Below are positions 61,539-64,000 of a DNA stretch of 64,000 bases, one piece after another. Origin of the DNA: Serinus canaria (Eukaryota; Chordata; Aves; Passeriformes; Fringillidae); the NCBI RefSeq assembly GCF_022539315.1, contig NC_066327.1, positions 17,165,834 to 17,229,833 on the forward strand, in the 5' to 3' direction. The position numbers were made by a program, and so were the translations under genes. Position 1 is the stretch's first letter. The number at the start of each line of letters is the position of its first letter. Below the pieces are notes generated by a model, which saw only the letters and a program-made list of their open reading frames with translations, did not search any database and was not told where the DNA came from.

Positions 61539-61943
61539 TTTTTGTGCCATCTCCCTCTGTAACCAGCTGAGCCAGCTGTGCTTTCCTGCTGGGGGAAGCT
61601 CTGGCATGGGGGAGCAGCATTTTTGTGCCATCTCCCTCTGTAACCAGCTGAGCCAGCTGTGCCCTCCCTGCTGGGGGCAGCTCTGGCATGGGGGAGCAGC
61701 ATTTTTGTGCCATTCCCTCTGTAACCAGCTGAGCCAGCTGTGCCCTCCCTGCTGGGGGCAGCTCTGGCATGGGGGAACAGCATTTTTGTGCCATCTCCCT
61801 CTGTAACCAGCTGAGCCAGCTGTGCTTTCCCTGCTGGGGGCAGCTCTGGCATGGGGGAGCAGCATTTTTGTGCCATCTCCCTCTGTAACCAGCTGAGCCA
61901 GCTGTGCTTTCCCTGCTGGGGGCAGCTCTGGCATGGGGAGCAG
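61539..61943. repeat. 81-82 bp minisatellite, five copies
   Basis: Units begin TTTTTGTGCCATCTCCCTCT at 61,539, 61,620, 61,702, 61,783 and 61,865. Each contains AACCAGCTGAGCCAGCTGTG and GGCAGCTCTGGCATGGGG. Copies differ by a few bases and one-base indels; the last one is truncated. Long overlapping ORFs on both strands are by-products. Confidence 0.95.
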
Positions 61944-64000
61944 AGGGGTTTGTGCTGCAGCAGCCCGGGGGGGATTCTGGATCCCAAGGGCTCTGCATCG
62001 CAGCAGAGGGATGGAGAGAGGGATGGTGAAGGGAATGCTCATCCCTGGCTGCAGTTCTGGTTTCCAGGCGTGGGAAGCCTTTGTGCTGACCCCAGGGGGA
62101 GCGTGGCATAGCACAGCTCCTCACTCAGAGCACTGGCACACCTCAAACCCAGGCATCAGCGGGGCTTAGTGACCTCATCCAAACTCACTTGGTCCTTGCC
62201 ATGTGTTCCCCCTTCTCCTGAGGGGTGCTGGCTGCCAGGTCACCCAGGGCAGGGTGCAGAGGCTGTGTCTGTGTTTGAGGCCAAATACTGAGTTCTAGAA
62301 ACAGGCACAGCCCCAGCTCTCAGTGGCACTGCCACACCTGAGCAGGTATCCACTAAATATCCTCAAAATAAGAGGTATCCTGCTCTTGTTATTCCCATTC
62401 TCATTGGGAGCCAGGACTCCCACCAGGCACAGGGGCTGGAATCAACAGATCCCTTTAATAGATGTAGCAAAGCACACACAATCCTTTGGCTCTGGGAGCT
62501 GGAGCTCAAAGCTCCTGTAGCACAAACATGGGCGTCTCTTGGGTTGTCAGTTCAGCAGGAACATGTCACCAAAAGAGGTGTCCTGGAGCCTGCCCTGCTC
62601 CCGCTGGCACGACAGGCTTCCAGTAATGAATTTCCAATGAAACGTTTTTCTAATTACAGCAAATTATTTTTACAAACATTTTCCTGGGAAGAGAGTTTGA
62701 AAGCAGAGCCAAAAAGGAGAAGACTGAAAATTAGGCAGTGCCTGAAAAAAAAATTAAAGATGGATTGCATGCTAGTTGGCTTTTATCAGGCCAACCTGTA
62801 AACTTCAAATTAATGGGTTTTAAGGAATGTTATTCCAATATGACCAGTTTGTGTCATTGAAAATTGGAAAGTTAGAACAGTGCCATCAAACCCAGCTCTT
62901 CCCTTCTCTCTCCCCACAGGATGCCCTGGTGGCACTGGAGAAGGGTAGGTGGCAGAGGGGTGGTGGCTGGTACAGCCTGAGCAGAATCTCTGGTCCAGCA
63001 GCCCCCAAGGAAAATAATTTTTGTATTTATTCTCCTTTCTAAATTCTGTAGTGAACTTCTGCTCCTTTTCCAGAACAGAGCCAGTTCCATTTGCAAATGC
63101 TCTTGGTTTTGGGGGGAAAGGAGGAGTAATTCTTAGGTGCCACTAAGAGAAGTGTGACCATCCATGGCTGGCTGTCCCCGGCCCCACAAACACGAGGGCA
63201 GCACGCTTGTGCTGACAGAGAGGGCTCAGCTGTGGCAGGCTCAGTGCTCCCTGCTCTCTTTCCCAGGAGGGATTCCCACTGGAAGCACAGGGGCTGGCAG
63301 TACCATGCTGTTTGTGAGCATGCCTATCTTCCCATGGCTCTTGAGCTCAGCTGGGGAATTTAATTACAAGTCAACCATGGAAAAATCCATAATACTTACA
63401 TGCATAGAGGTGGTGTGGGCTGTGTGCAGCTGAGGGATAATCTTAATGCAAACCTGAATGTAGGTTATTGTTCAGCAGGAAGGAGTTGGTTGAGTATTTC
63501 TAAAAGAGAAAAAAAATTAGAGAAAAAGGCCATGCCCAGCCAAAACCCAGCCACCAGCCCCAGGCAGGGCACCAACCCTGGGCAGAGGGAAGATGTGGGC
63601 TGTGGATGGTTCTGGTCAAGGGCTGGGCTGGGCTTTGTGCCGTGGGTTATTGGCACCCTGGGCACAAAGGTGGCCTAAGGGAGCCTTGGAATAAGGCAGG
63701 TGGTGGATATTTTATGGCACGTGCTCATTTGCTTGAGGAGGAATTTGAGGCAGGACCAAGGGTGGGAGATGCTCCTCTGTAAACCCATTGCAGCCGCAGG
63801 CTCTGGCTGTGGTGGCTGCTACCAAAGCACCTAAGGGTTAAAGATGGGCAGTTTCCCTGCCCCCCAGCAAAGGTAATTACCCCCCATCTATTTATCAGGG
63901 AAAGAATTTGCCATTGAGCAGGCAGGGCGGTTCAGGAGAGCCCTTCAGCCCCCAACAATATCGCATTTCCCCGGTGCATAAAGAGCGGGGCCGTTTCCGC
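61944..64000. other. No gene seen up to the window end
   Basis: Mostly unique sequence. The last 40 bases contain several CG dinucleotides and a CATAAAGAG, so a CpG-rich element may begin at the edge, but it is cut off. Confidence 0.4.

Overview
The window reads as vertebrate nuclear DNA from a bird, probably a songbird. Two things show this: one complete avian-type Sprouty gene (SPRY4), and many short, 5'-truncated CR1 retrotransposon tails of the kind that litter bird genomes. The passerine guess rests only on the look of the CR1 copies and the many GC-rich minisatellites, so it is weak. I found no bacterial, viral or organellar genes.

Layout. Positions 1-22,950 lie downstream of SPRY4. 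They hold no gene I can support, only CR1 fragments, a G-rich pentamer array and minisatellites at 2.2, 15.4 and 20 kb. SPRY4 occupies about 22,950-36,760 on the minus strand. It has a long 3' untranslated region (about 22,950-26,426), a single coding block (26,427-27,320), an intron of about 9.2 kb, and a predicted non-coding first exon ending at 36,576. The first exon lies at the edge of a CpG island (about 36,600-37,240). Positions 37,240-64,000 lie upstream of the gene and again hold only repeats and unique non-coding sequence. A run of tandem repeats sits at 56.9-62 kb: an octamer array, a 315-bp TTTTA array and an 81-bp minisatellite.

Function. SPRY4 is a feedback inhibitor of receptor tyrosine kinase/Ras/ERK signalling. 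In mammals it lies in a gene-poor interval between NDFIP1 and FGF1. If that order holds here, NDFIP1 should lie beyond the left end and FGF1 beyond the right end; neither is seen. The most notable structures are a four-copy promoter module (TATGAATG plus an NRF1-like GCGCATGC), two overlapping short upstream ORFs in the predicted leader, and two minisatellites that stay open in several reading frames without being genes. I found no new multi-gene system; nearly all long ORFs here are by-products of repeats or GC-rich sequence.
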